This document shows, piece by piece, positions 8,182 through 17,631 of a DNA stretch of 64,000 nt (position 1 is the first letter of the stretch; the number at the start of each line of letters is the position of its first letter). The notes under the pieces were generated by a model. It saw only the letters and a list, made by a program, of their open reading frames with translations. It was not told the DNA's origin and did no database searches. Source of the stretch: Chloroflexota bacterium (GTDB taxonomy: Bacteria > Chloroflexota > Anaerolineae > Anaerolineales > Anaerolineaceae). The position numbers and the translations under genes are program-made. The DNA lies in assembly GCA_021779955.1 (NCBI GenBank), contig JAJXZS010000044.1:22450-86449 (forward strand). The letters run 5' to 3'.

Positions 8182-9456
8182 ATGAAACCTACCATCCAAT
8201 CAGTCAAAGGAACACGTGAATTCTATCCGGAAGACATGGCCATCAGGCAATGGCTCTACGGAAAACTGCGGCAGGTTTCAGAACTCTATGGTTACCAGGA
8301 ATACGATGGTCCCTTTCTCGAGAAGATCGAATTGTATGCAGCGAAATCGGGTGAGGAGCTTGTCAAGGAGCAATCATTCGTCTTTCCCGACCGGAATAAT
8401 GAGTTGATCGCCCTGAGGCCTGAATTGACTCCATCGCTGGCACGCATGATCGCCCAGCGGCAGGGCGAACTCGTCTTTCCTGCTCGCTGGTGGTCCTTTG
8501 GACCATTCTGGCGTTATGAAAAACCACAAAAGGGGCGGACGCGCGAATTCTTCCAGTGGAATATCGATCAGGTCGGGGCAAACTCGCCCGAAGCTGATGC
8601 TGAAATGATCGGCATCTGCGCATCCTTCCTAAAAAGTACCGGTTTGACCGCTGACGAGGTCATAGTATATGTGAACGATCGCAGATTGATGGACGAACAA
8701 ATTGCGGCTTTGGGTATTGCCGAAGACCAGAGGAAATCTGTCTCAAAGTTGATCGACAGACGTGACAAATTAAGCTCATCCGCATGGGATCAATCGATCC
8801 TGGATGCAGGTTTCACTTCAGGGCAGCTGGCGGGGTTGAAGGAACTCCTGGATAACAAGGACCTGTGGAAGAAATCGACCGAGTTGACCCGCGTATTCGA
8901 TGCCCTGGAGAAGATGGGAGTATCAGAGTACGTCCGGTACAACCCGCAGATTGTCCGTGGATTGGATTACTACACAGGTGTTGTTTTTGAAGCCTGGGAT
9001 GCCGGTGCTGAAGGTAGAGCGGTGCTCGGAGGCGGGCATTACGACAATCTGGTGGCTGATGTAGGCGGGAATCCTTTGCCAGGAGTCGGATTTGCCATGG
9101 GCGATGTCATGATCAACCTGCTGCTGGAAAAATACGGCAAGTTACCCGGGTTCAACCTGTATTCCGCGGCGGTTCTTGTTACGGTCTTCGATGAAGCTTT
9201 GCGGGATGACTCGATGAAACTTGCGGCCGAGATTCGGGACGCCGGCATTCGATGCATCTGCTACTCAGAACCGGCAAAGTTGCAGAAGCAGCTCAAATAT
9301 GCTGATCGCCTGGGCATGCCGGCAGTGCTGGTCTTTGGCCCGGACGAAGCCAGTGCGGGCAATATCACGATCAAGGATCTGAAGAATCGGGCGCAGAAGA
9401 CGCTGCCCAGAGCGAAGGTCATTCACGAGCTGGAACAAATCCTTGCACAGGCATGA
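8182..9456 (+). CDS. hisS: Histidine--tRNA ligase
   Basis: A 424-residue class II aminoacyl-tRNA synthetase that charges tRNA-His. Visible features are the motif 1 region at the N-terminus (SVKGTREFYPEDM), motif 2 (FWRYEKPQKGRTREFFQWN), the histidine-specific RGLDYYTGVVFE, motif 3 (GVGFAMGDVMINLL) and a C-terminal anticodon-binding domain (about 330-424). Length is normal for the family. AAAGGAAATCCT precedes the ATG. The cognate tRNA-His lies 27 bp beyond the stop codon, and the promoter of that tRNA overlaps the last codons of this gene. Confidence 0.97.
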   Translation: MKPTIQSVKGTREFYPEDMAIRQWLYGKLRQVSELYGYQEYDGPFLEKIELYAAKSGEELVKEQSFVFPDRNNELIALRPELTPSLARMIAQRQGELVFPARWWSFGPFWRYEKPQKGRTREFFQWNIDQVGANSPEADAEMIGICASFLKSTGLTADEVIVYVNDRRLMDEQIAALGIAEDQRKSVSKLIDRRDKLSSSAWDQSILDAGFTSGQLAGLKELLDNKDLWKKSTELTRVFDALEKMGVSEYVRYNPQIVRGLDYYTGVVFEAWDAGAEGRAVLGGGHYDNLVADVGGNPLPGVGFAMGDVMINLLLEKYGKLPGFNLYSAAVLVTVFDEALRDDSMKLAAEIRDAGIRCICYSEPAKLQKQLKYADRLGMPAVLVFGPDEASAGNITIKDLKNRAQKTLPRAKVIHELEQILAQA

Positions 9457-9471
9457 TGGCTGTGTTACAAT
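9443..9471 (+). promoter_or_regulatory. Promoter of tRNA-His
   Basis: TTGCAC (9443-9448) and TACAAT (9466-9471) are separated by exactly 17 bp, close to the sigma-70 consensus. The -35 box lies inside the final codons of hisS. The tRNA begins 12 bp after the -10, the expected distance for a start at or just before the 5' end. Confidence 0.7.
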
Positions 9472-9483
9472 CCGTTCGTTCAT

Positions 9484-9556
9484 GGTGGGCGTAGCTCAAT
9501 GGCAGAGTGCGTGACTGTGGATCACGATGTTGTGGGTTCGACCCCCATCGCCCACC
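9484..9556 (+). tRNA. tRNA-His(GTG)
   Basis: A complete cloverleaf: acceptor GTGGGCG/CGCCCAC, D arm with GCTCAATGGCAGAGT, anticodon stem CGTGA/TCACG around loop CTGTGGA (anticodon GTG at 9517-9519), and T arm with GGTTCGACC. The extra G at position -1 (9484) opposite C73, the identity element for HisRS, is encoded. The CCA end is not encoded. Confidence 0.97.
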
Positions 9557-9570
9557 CCTACCGTCAACGA

Positions 9571-9600
9571 AAAGACCCCTTGCTAAGGGGTCTTCATTTA
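9571..9600. terminator. Bidirectional intrinsic terminator between tRNA-His and the EamA gene
   Basis: Perfect 10-bp stem AAGACCCCTT/AAGGGGTCTT (9572-9594) with a 3-base loop, followed on the plus strand by TCATTTATT and preceded by AAAA for the opposite strand. It can end both the tRNA transcript and the convergent minus-strand operon. Confidence 0.85.
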
Positions 9601-9613
9601 TTAATTTGATGAA

Positions 9614-10558
9614 TTATTGATCCTGCAGGGGGATATCCGACATGTGGACGCTGCGTGGGTTTAGCCAACTCAAGAACCCTTTGCCTTTGCGTTTCTTGGG
9701 GACGATCTTATCATAAGCAACCAATAGTAAGTTCCCGCAAATCAGCAAAGCACCGATCCACTGTACAGGGGATAGCCGCTCTCCCAACCAGGTGAATGCC
9801 AGCACAACCGTCACGAGCAATTCTGCCAGGCCCAACAAAGCCGTTTGGATTCCGCCCAGGTGCTTGACTCCCAAAAATAAGGTAAGGCGCGAAATGAATG
9901 TGATTACACCGAGTGAAATCAGCGGCCACCAAATCACATCGACTGCAGGCAGCGACGGCTTGAAGCTGATGAATGCGATGACCACAGTAATCGCCATGGC
10001 GAGCAGCGTATAGAAAGTCACAGTGGGGGCTGGAGCGTCGTAAAGAACGCGCTGATTGATCAGCAAATGAAGGGCGTAAAGTGCTGCTGCGCCAATCATC
10101 ATTCCAGCGCCAGCCAGGTCGACAAGGGTATGTGAATTACTGACGAGTAATAAGATGCCGGGTACCGAAATGGTCAAACGGATAAGTGTCATCCGGCTGG
10201 GAGGCTGGCTATCCAGGAAGAGCCATAACGCCACAAACAAGGGGTAGAACGAGTATAGCAATTGCCCGACGCTCGCATCGAGCAGCGAAAGTGCGTTGTA
10301 ATAGAGGATCGAACCGAGCCCGTTCACAACCCCGGCTAAAACGCAACCGATCAATCCTACCGGGTAGATGTAGAAGAAAGACCGTTTGAAGATCAACAGA
10401 AACAAGAAGAGTAGAAGAACAGCCAGCGTAGACCTCACGGCAACAACAGCAAGCGGTGTAAAACCGAAGAGCATCGCTTGCTTGCCGAACACTGGTGTCA
10501 ACCCCAGGAACAGGGCTGAACCCAAAGCTGCTGAAATTCCTTTCTGTCTACCGTTCAT
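9614..10558 (-). CDS. EamA (DMT-superfamily) membrane transporter
   Basis: A 314-residue integral membrane protein with about ten hydrophobic segments in two EamA repeats (GISAALGSALFLGLTPVFG starts the first; LAGAGMMIGAAALYALHLLI starts the second). The conserved end-of-repeat pattern GERLSPVQWIGALLICGNLLL is present. Family members export amino acids, nucleobases or other small metabolites; the substrate cannot be read from sequence. It is the last gene of the minus-strand signalling island, six bases after the threonine synthase-receiver gene, and shares a terminator with tRNA-His. Confidence 0.87.
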   Translation of the reverse strand: MNGRQKGISAALGSALFLGLTPVFGKQAMLFGFTPLAVVAVRSTLAVLLLFLFLLIFKRSFFYIYPVGLIGCVLAGVVNGLGSILYYNALSLLDASVGQLLYSFYPLFVALWLFLDSQPPSRMTLIRLTISVPGILLLVSNSHTLVDLAGAGMMIGAAALYALHLLINQRVLYDAPAPTVTFYTLLAMAITVVIAFISFKPSLPAVDVIWWPLISLGVITFISRLTLFLGVKHLGGIQTALLGLAELLVTVVLAFTWLGERLSPVQWIGALLICGNLLLVAYDKIVPKKRKGKGFLSWLNPRSVHMSDIPLQDQ

Positions 10559-10563
10559 TCCTT

Positions 10564-12249
10564 TTATTTCAAGAGTGAGTTCACTTCATCCAGCAGGTCG
10601 TCACTCATGAAATTTCCTTTTTGCATCAAGGATTGGATATGACCTTTCAGCCGTCCTTTTTCGAACGCGGTCAATTCCTTGGCGGTGACAACAATGATGG
10701 GGATTTCACGCGTTTCAGGCTGCGACTGAAGCGTATCCATGACTGAAAATCCATCCATGTCGGGCATCATCAGGTCGAGCAGAATGAGGTTTGGACGCTC
10801 TTTGCGGATGATCTCCACCGCGTCTTTGCCATTCGATGCTTCAACAAGGACGTAATTGCCTTGAGATTGTAGAATCCGCCTGACCAGCTTTCGCACGTCA
10901 GGCTCGTCATCGATGATCGCAATCTTGGGGAATTTGTCGATTGTTACACTGGATAAGGCCGCAAGCAAGCCTTCCTCGTTCTCCTGGACAGCCTTTGCGG
11001 TTGCATCGATATTATGCTCCCAGCCTTCACCCAGCATACTTCTTTCAACGGGAACGGTGTGCCCCGTGCAATTGATCACAACCACTTCATTGGGCTTGAT
11101 CGTGCCTGCCCTGAACAATTTGACCACACCGGCAAAAGCCACGGCTGCCGCTGGTTCGACGGATAAGCCTTCCATCTTGGCCAACAAATGCATTGCTCTG
11201 AATGCCTCTTCATCACTCACGCTTTCGATTTCTCCGCCGCTGCCTTTCTGGATCGCTTTGCGAAGCAACGTGTAAGTACGGCCCGGATTCCCTGTCGCCA
11301 ATGTTTCGATCCGTGTGCGCGGAGAAAGAACGGGGATGACCTCATCTTTGTTCTGTCGCCATGCATGCACCATGGGCGCGCAGCCTTCAGTCTGTATCAA
11401 GCCAAGTTTTGGCTGCTTTTCAATCAAGCCCATCAATTTCAGCTCGCGAAAGCCCTTATCCGCGCCAAGAGGTCCCATTCCGCCGCTAACCGATTGAATA
11501 TACCAGTCAGGCGCCATCCATGGCGTCTTTGGCGGCTCGATATCTTTCAATTCGTGATTATGCACCAAATTCGAGATCTGTTCTGCGATCTCGAATGCAA
11601 TGGTCTTCATCGACTCAACGCATGGGATACTTCGCGCCCCCAGATCGAGGAACATGTTCCTCTGCCGCGAAAACTCCTCTGCCAACTGCTTGGTGAGGTC
11701 GTATGAACCGGTGATCTTGACTACCTGGGTTCCGTATAGCGCGACCTCGCGCATCTTCACTGCAGGCACAAGGCTTGTGAGGAACGCCCAAAGCTTGATT
11801 CCCGCTCGCGATGCATATGCTGAATAGGAGATGGCTACATTTCCGGTCGAAGCGCAGACCATCTCTGTGATACCAGCTTCCTTCAATACAGCGATGGTAA
11901 TGGCAGCCTGGCGGTCTTTGAAAGAGTTGGTCGGTCCCTGCCGCTCGTCTTTAATGTAAAGATTAGGGAGTCCCAGCATGAGCCCTAGATTTTTGGCATG
12001 GATCAGGGGTGTCCCGCCTTCACCCAGGGTCAAATCTGGAATGATCTTCTGAATCGGCAGCAGTTCGCGGTAACGCCAAAGGTTGAATGGGCGGTTTGCG
12101 ATTTGCTTCAGAAACGTCTGTGCCAGAACAGCATAGTTATAGTGCGCTTCCCTCCAGAGGCTGCCGCATTTGGGGCAACCGGGTTTCTTGGGATCGTAGG
12201 GAGTTTTGAAACCGCAATCAAGGCATTCTGCATAGAAATAAAGTGGCAT
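10564..12249 (-). CDS. Threonine synthase-like PLP enzyme fused to a response-regulator receiver domain
   Basis: One uninterrupted 561-residue frame. An N-terminal zinc ribbon (CLDCG and CPKCG) and a fold-type II PLP domain (about 70-420) match threonine synthase, which converts O-phosphohomoserine to threonine; the PLP lysine is in PTNSFKDRQAA and the phosphate loop is near VCASTGNVAISYSAYA. Residues about 438-561 are a complete receiver domain: IAIIDDEPDVRKLV (acidic pair), LILLDLMMPDMDG (phospho-acceptor Asp) and PIIVVTAKELT, then a switch Lys in LMQKGN. Normal threonine synthases stop near residue 400. It lies 14 bp after the hybrid kinase gene, which suggests the receiver is phosphorylated by that kinase. 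This is inferred. Confidence 0.9.
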   Translation of the reverse strand: MPLYFYAECLDCGFKTPYDPKKPGCPKCGSLWREAHYNYAVLAQTFLKQIANRPFNLWRYRELLPIQKIIPDLTLGEGGTPLIHAKNLGLMLGLPNLYIKDERQGPTNSFKDRQAAITIAVLKEAGITEMVCASTGNVAISYSAYASRAGIKLWAFLTSLVPAVKMREVALYGTQVVKITGSYDLTKQLAEEFSRQRNMFLDLGARSIPCVESMKTIAFEIAEQISNLVHNHELKDIEPPKTPWMAPDWYIQSVSGGMGPLGADKGFRELKLMGLIEKQPKLGLIQTEGCAPMVHAWRQNKDEVIPVLSPRTRIETLATGNPGRTYTLLRKAIQKGSGGEIESVSDEEAFRAMHLLAKMEGLSVEPAAAVAFAGVVKLFRAGTIKPNEVVVINCTGHTVPVERSMLGEGWEHNIDATAKAVQENEEGLLAALSSVTIDKFPKIAIIDDEPDVRKLVRRILQSQGNYVLVEASNGKDAVEIIRKERPNLILLDLMMPDMDGFSVMDTLQSQPETREIPIIVVTAKELTAFEKGRLKGHIQSLMQKGNFMSDDLLDEVNSLLK

Positions 12250-12263
12250 GGTAAGAAATTTTC

Positions 12264-15200
12264 CTAGCTCATTGATGAAGTTTTGTATTTCTTGAGTGCA
12301 GCATCGAGTTCAGTCAATAACTCTTCTTCTCTTAGCGTGCTCTTTGTGATCATTTGGGGACCGTAGTCTTTCAATTGCTTCCGCTGCTCGGATGTCAGGT
12401 CTACACCGGTCAAAATGATGACGGGGATTCTGCTCAAACGCATTTCTGAGCGTAACCGTTCGAGCACCTCAAAGCCGTTCATTCCCTGCATGAAGAGATC
12501 CAGGAGGATGATATCAGGAGTGAGTCGTTTGAGAGCATCCAGGCCAGCCTGACCGCTTTTAGCTAGAGTGGCATGGACTTTTCCGCCCTGTTCGAGCATT
12601 TTTTGCACGAGGTGCAAGTCATCCTCGTCATCATCGATGACCAGGACTTCGCGGAAGTTGTTGTCGCGATCGAGGCGGAAGATGGCATTGGCAAGATCAT
12701 CTGCGGCAAACGGTTTGACCAGATAATCAGATGCTCCCATGCTGAAGCCTTTTTCCTCTTCCTCAAGGATTGAGCAAACCAGGATGGGGATATTGCGGGT
12801 TTGTTCATTCTCTTTCAACTCGTTGATCAACTGCCAACCGTCCTTTTGTGGCATCATGATGTCCAGGGTGATCGCAAAAGGCTTCAGTTCGATCGCTTTT
12901 GCGACAGCCATGTCCGGATCGGTTAGGGGGACGACTTTATAGCCGTTGGGTTCGAGGAAGCGTTCGTAGAGTTCGATGACCTCTGCATCATCATCGATGG
13001 CAAGAATGACATTTTCGCCATGCTTCAACTGATCCTGGTCGACAGGGCGTTTTACTTCAGGCAGAGGCAAGGTAAAGTAGAAGACACTCCCCTTGCCAAC
13101 TTCGCTGCTCATCAAGCCGATCTGGCCACCGTGCATTTCGATCAGTGAGCGCGAAATCGAGAGGCCGAGGCCAGTCCCACCGGTCTTGCGTGTCGGCGAA
13201 TCATCCACCTGTGAGAAGCGCTGGAACAGCTTCACCTGGTCAGCCGGCGCGATTCCGATACCGGTGTCCGTTACAGTGACAAGCACTTCTTTCTTGCCGA
13301 ACGGGTTTTCGGTGATCTTGGCTTCCACGGTGATCGAACCTTTTTCGGTAAACTTGACCGCGTTCGAGATCAGGTTGATCAAAACCTGGCTGATACGTGT
13401 CTCATCCATCATCAAGCGGGGGAGCGTAGCGGGGATCTTCTGGATGAGTTCGATTGATTTCTCTTTGACCAGACCGGATGTACTGGAAATCACACTGTTG
13501 ACAATATCGCTCAGATTGATTGGCTCGAGCTGCAATTCCATCTTGCCGGCATCGATCTTGGACAGGTCGAGGATTTCATTGATCATTGTGAGCAGGTGCA
13601 TGCCAGACTTGTAGATAGCGTTGATGTCCTGTTCCTGTACGTCGTTGATCGGGCCGTCGATGCCTTTGAGGATCACGCGCGAGAAGCCAATGACAGAATT
13701 GAGAGGGGTGCGCAGTTCATGACTCATATTTGCCAGGAACTGACTCTTCACGCGGTCCAATTCCTGCATTTCCGAAACGGCCTTCTGGCTCATTTCATAA
13801 GCGCGGGCATTTTCAATGGCGACTGCAATTTGATCGGACAGAATCTGCAGCACACTCAACTCATCCTGGGTAAATGCGGATGCGCGTTTGGATTGAATGT
13901 CCAGCGCACCGATGACTTTACCCGCAATCTTGAGCGGGATGGCCATCTCAGAGCGCGTGTCGGGTAAGAGTGGATTGGGGTAGTAGATTGGACTGTAGCG
14001 CACATCGTTCACGACCACAGGATTGCCAGAGGCGGTTGTATTGCCTATAACCGACTTTGAGCCAACCGCAAGCTGATGATTGTGTTTCTTGAGCTCTTCA
14101 CCTGCACGACCTGTGGATTCTTTGACCTGCGCGTAAGTACCGGTTTCGTCCATCAGGAAGATTGAGCAATGATAGAACCCGAAACGATCCTTCAAAAGAG
14201 TGACGATTCGGGCAAGTAGGGTTTCCAGTGATAGCGTGCTTGTAGTATCGCGGGCGATTTCAGCTGCAGCCTGAAGCTCGATGGCCCGGCGCTGAGCTTC
14301 GTTGAGCAGCCTCTGGCGCTCGATAGCGACCGTGATGCTGTTGCCTACCACCTGGAGTAGATGAATATCATCATTGCGATAATCGACCGGTTTCGTCGCG
14401 CCGGAGGCCAGCACGCCAATCGTGGCGCCCGCAGATTGCAGCGGAACAAAACATCCACTGATGAATCCCAGACGTGAGAAGACCTTTTGCTGATCGGGTG
14501 TAATGGACGATTTGTTCAGGTTGTTATAAACGAAGGGTTCCCCATTATCGAAGTCGATGAAGTCGAAAGCCTCGAATGGGACACGCTCATTCGCCTTGTA
14601 GTACTTACCCTGCGATGTGTAACAACCTACGATGTCCAGTTCGCCTGTGCGGTTTTGAACGCGCCCGGGAGCCACAAACAGAAGAAGCTGATCGGCATTC
14701 TTGGGCATGGCGCTTTCACCTACCAGCTTGACCAGATCGTGCAAATCGACTGCGTTCGAAATACCGCTCGAAACCTTATACAAGAGTTCGGTTTCCGAGA
14801 GAGCTTCCTGGGTTCGCTCGAACAATTGCAGGTTTTCGATAGCCGTAGACATCTGGTCGACCAGGGGCGGGAATGTTCGAATTTCCTGATCGGTAAACTC
14901 ATGCTTCAGGCTGGACTGCAGCAGGAACACACCGATCTGCTTGTTCGAAGACCACAAAGGAAGTACGGCCATTGCCAGGATATTTTGCCGCAGCAAGATT
15001 TCGCGCAAGCCCTGATCGATCTGCGCCGTAGTGATGTCGTTGTAGAAACCTGAGTCTTCACGGATGAATATGGGTTCGTAAAGGTCGCGCAAGTATTCTG
15101 TGCCTGCAGGGGGTGGAGGTGTACCAGCACCGCTGTGGTAGTTGGCTTCGACGTTCATCCGCACCAGTTGACCGTTTTCGTCATAGGTGAACAGAACGAG

Positions 15201-17513
15201 GACGCCGCGATTGATTTCCTGAACGCTTTCACCTGAAATGACCGCTGTGATCATTTCGGGCATGTTGTTTGCGAGAGCAAGTTTATGAGATGCTGAGTAC
15301 AGACTCTCGGTTTCATCCAACGAGGTCTTCAACTGCGAAAGTAAACCTTCGCGGATGAGAGTGTTCGTGTAGGCATCGGAAGCAATACGCAGCACCGAAA
15401 TTTCATCCTGCGCCCAGACATGCGCTTCCGTGTGATTTTCGAACGCGATGAATCCGATCTGCTTATCCTGTGATGGGATCGAGAGGAGCAGAAGGGATTG
15501 GGCGTTGTGCTTCTTCAGGAATTCTTGTTCCGGGGAGGATGGTCCGGTCGATGAAATCACTGCCGCGTGCCAACCGTTACCGGATAGCGATTTCTGCCAA
15601 TTCGCGAATTGTCCGATCGGGACGAACTCGGGTCGTGGTAGATTGACTTTCTTTTGCAGCGCTGGTGTCTCATAGAGAGAGACAACTCTCCAAATCGGCT
15701 CGTTCTTTGAATCGGCATCCTGAACTGCGTAATAAACTCGCTGGCACAGAGATGCTTTCGAAAGGAATTCGAGAACCTCGGGTGTGGCGGCCACACCATG
15801 CTCACTTAACGTAGCGACCGCCTGGGTCACGTTCATCTGGAACCGTTCGCGCACTTCAATGATTTCAAGTGCATGGCGGATCTCTGCGAACAAATTCGCG
15901 TTCTCCAATGAGGTTGCAGTCTGGCTGGCAATTGTTGAAAGTAGCTCTTGCTGGATCTGGTCGAAAGCGAATTCTTTCGAAAAATCGAAAACGCTGATCA
16001 CACCGATCGACCGGTCGCCGGCAAGTAGGGGGACCGCAAGCAGCGACTGGGGAATACCTCCCGGATGATCAAGTGCGCTGTCGCTGAGTGCTTGTGCCGC
16101 GTCACTCTGGATCAGTACTGGGGCTCTTTTATTCAGGATGATTTCTTGATACCCATGCGAGAATGGGCGGTCTGGAAGCATGATCGTTTCATTGTTCATC
16201 ACGCAGACTGGGAAACTCAACATGTTCGTTTCGCGGTCGATAAGCGTGATGAGCAGGTTTTGCGTGTTCAACATCTGTTGGATGCTGTTCGAAAGGATCG
16301 CGTAGATCTGTTCACGGCTTACCAGGCTGCTCAAGCGCTGACCGATGGTGTTCAGTGTAGCCAGATCTCTGTTGCGGCGTAATGTTTCCTCTTCTGCTTT
16401 GACCCTCTCGGTCAATTCCTTGCGTACGGCCGAATATAGTTGGGCATTTTCGAGGGCCAGACCGAGCTGCTTGGTCACTTCCTCGAGCAAAAGGCGGTCA
16501 TCTTCTGTCCAAACCCGTTCAGGCGACACATCGACGAGTTCGATCACGCCCGCTTTTTCATTTCTAACGCTTAGAGGTGAGGCCAGCACTGCAGGAGTAT
16601 CTTGATATGCCTCGTTCGAGATGACCGAATTCGAATTGAAGCTGTTTAGCGCTTCCTGCGTCCAAACATTCTCAGCAGATTGGAACTTGTCATTCGAGAA
16701 AGAGACACCCGCGATCGGTTCGGTTTTGATCGCGATTCCGTCGATCATCGTGCTCGCGCCAAGTCCTGGCAAAGGCCCAAGAGGCGCGGTTTTGGCGAGT
16801 TTGAAGGAATCTGATGCGCTCGAAAGTGATTTAGATTCATCAATCGCGGGTTTTTGCTGACCGAACGAGCCCGTTTGCTTGTGGATTTTTCTTGCAGGCA
16901 GCGGTTTGAGATCCGGCATGGGATTTACCTTGCTGTCCATGCGGGGCATCTCAAGGTCAGAATCGTCAGGTATCTGCAATTTACCTGTATCCACCTTTTG
17001 TGGGCTTGTCTTGGCCGTCTCGGGAGACTTTTGAATGGCAGCGGCCTCATCGAAGTGCTCGCTCAAGAAATCGTCAAGCGATGTACTCTCACTTTGTGCT
17101 TCATACCCATCATTGACCGGCAGAGCCTCACCTTTCACGCTGCTCAACTGTCCTTTTTCATCCAAAACTGCAGAGAAGGTACAACGAATGGCGCGGTACT
17201 CTGTTTTAGCAGACTGAAAATGTAATTCCGCTTCTACCGGATATTTTCCATGCTTGAAGATGCTTCCCAGCGTTGAACGGTCTTCTTTCACAAAATCCAT
17301 GCCCAATAAAGATTTTCCGGTCAATTGTTCGGGGTAGACACCCATCAATTCCGCAACATCTCTGCCACACTTGACGAATCGTCCTTCTAGATCCGTTTCC
17401 CATTGGAACGATTGCGGTAAAGTATCAGCTCCCCCGGCTGTCGATTCATCCGAGAGCTTGATCAAGTTAGAAAACAGTGCGTTTAGCCGGCTATCTTGAT
17501 TTTTCTTAGGCAT
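12264..17513 (-). CDS. Soluble multi-GAF hybrid histidine kinase with two C-terminal receiver domains
   Basis: About 1749 residues. In order: PAS domain (about 35-140), a low-complexity linker, roughly six GAF domains (about 280-1240), HisKA (LANMSHELRTPLNSVIGF, acceptor His), HATPase (N box LINLISNAVKFTEKGS, G1 VTDTGIGIAP, G2 GTGLGLSISRSLIE), then REC1 (VILAIDDDAEV, ITLDIMMPQKDGW) and REC2 (VLVIDDDEDDL, IILLDLFMQGMNGFEV). No membrane segment is visible. ATG 17513 is chosen because the earlier TTG at 17522 sits directly against the AGGAG site. It is the only true kinase in a 19-kb run of sensor genes and probably collects their signals. Confidence 0.92.
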   Translation of the reverse strand: MPKKNQDSRLNALFSNLIKLSDESTAGGADTLPQSFQWETDLEGRFVKCGRDVAELMGVYPEQLTGKSLLGMDFVKEDRSTLGSIFKHGKYPVEAELHFQSAKTEYRAIRCTFSAVLDEKGQLSSVKGEALPVNDGYEAQSESTSLDDFLSEHFDEAAAIQKSPETAKTSPQKVDTGKLQIPDDSDLEMPRMDSKVNPMPDLKPLPARKIHKQTGSFGQQKPAIDESKSLSSASDSFKLAKTAPLGPLPGLGASTMIDGIAIKTEPIAGVSFSNDKFQSAENVWTQEALNSFNSNSVISNEAYQDTPAVLASPLSVRNEKAGVIELVDVSPERVWTEDDRLLLEEVTKQLGLALENAQLYSAVRKELTERVKAEEETLRRNRDLATLNTIGQRLSSLVSREQIYAILSNSIQQMLNTQNLLITLIDRETNMLSFPVCVMNNETIMLPDRPFSHGYQEIILNKRAPVLIQSDAAQALSDSALDHPGGIPQSLLAVPLLAGDRSIGVISVFDFSKEFAFDQIQQELLSTIASQTATSLENANLFAEIRHALEIIEVRERFQMNVTQAVATLSEHGVAATPEVLEFLSKASLCQRVYYAVQDADSKNEPIWRVVSLYETPALQKKVNLPRPEFVPIGQFANWQKSLSGNGWHAAVISSTGPSSPEQEFLKKHNAQSLLLLSIPSQDKQIGFIAFENHTEAHVWAQDEISVLRIASDAYTNTLIREGLLSQLKTSLDETESLYSASHKLALANNMPEMITAVISGESVQEINRGVLVLFTYDENGQLVRMNVEANYHSGAGTPPPPAGTEYLRDLYEPIFIREDSGFYNDITTAQIDQGLREILLRQNILAMAVLPLWSSNKQIGVFLLQSSLKHEFTDQEIRTFPPLVDQMSTAIENLQLFERTQEALSETELLYKVSSGISNAVDLHDLVKLVGESAMPKNADQLLLFVAPGRVQNRTGELDIVGCYTSQGKYYKANERVPFEAFDFIDFDNGEPFVYNNLNKSSITPDQQKVFSRLGFISGCFVPLQSAGATIGVLASGATKPVDYRNDDIHLLQVVGNSITVAIERQRLLNEAQRRAIELQAAAEIARDTTSTLSLETLLARIVTLLKDRFGFYHCSIFLMDETGTYAQVKESTGRAGEELKKHNHQLAVGSKSVIGNTTASGNPVVVNDVRYSPIYYPNPLLPDTRSEMAIPLKIAGKVIGALDIQSKRASAFTQDELSVLQILSDQIAVAIENARAYEMSQKAVSEMQELDRVKSQFLANMSHELRTPLNSVIGFSRVILKGIDGPINDVQEQDINAIYKSGMHLLTMINEILDLSKIDAGKMELQLEPINLSDIVNSVISSTSGLVKEKSIELIQKIPATLPRLMMDETRISQVLINLISNAVKFTEKGSITVEAKITENPFGKKEVLVTVTDTGIGIAPADQVKLFQRFSQVDDSPTRKTGGTGLGLSISRSLIEMHGGQIGLMSSEVGKGSVFYFTLPLPEVKRPVDQDQLKHGENVILAIDDDAEVIELYERFLEPNGYKVVPLTDPDMAVAKAIELKPFAITLDIMMPQKDGWQLINELKENEQTRNIPILVCSILEEEEKGFSMGASDYLVKPFAADDLANAIFRLDRDNNFREVLVIDDDEDDLHLVQKMLEQGGKVHATLAKSGQAGLDALKRLTPDIILLDLFMQGMNGFEVLERLRSEMRLSRIPVIILTGVDLTSEQRKQLKDYGPQMITKSTLREEELLTELDAALKKYKTSSMS

Positions 17514-17631
17514 ACTGGGCAATCTCCTGAGCCAGATTCCTCTGCTGCTCTTGCCAATCTTGCATCTCGATTTCCATGCTTCTTCTCATCGTATCCATTC
17601 AATTTCGGCCGAATTGCTTCCTGCTGCCCGT

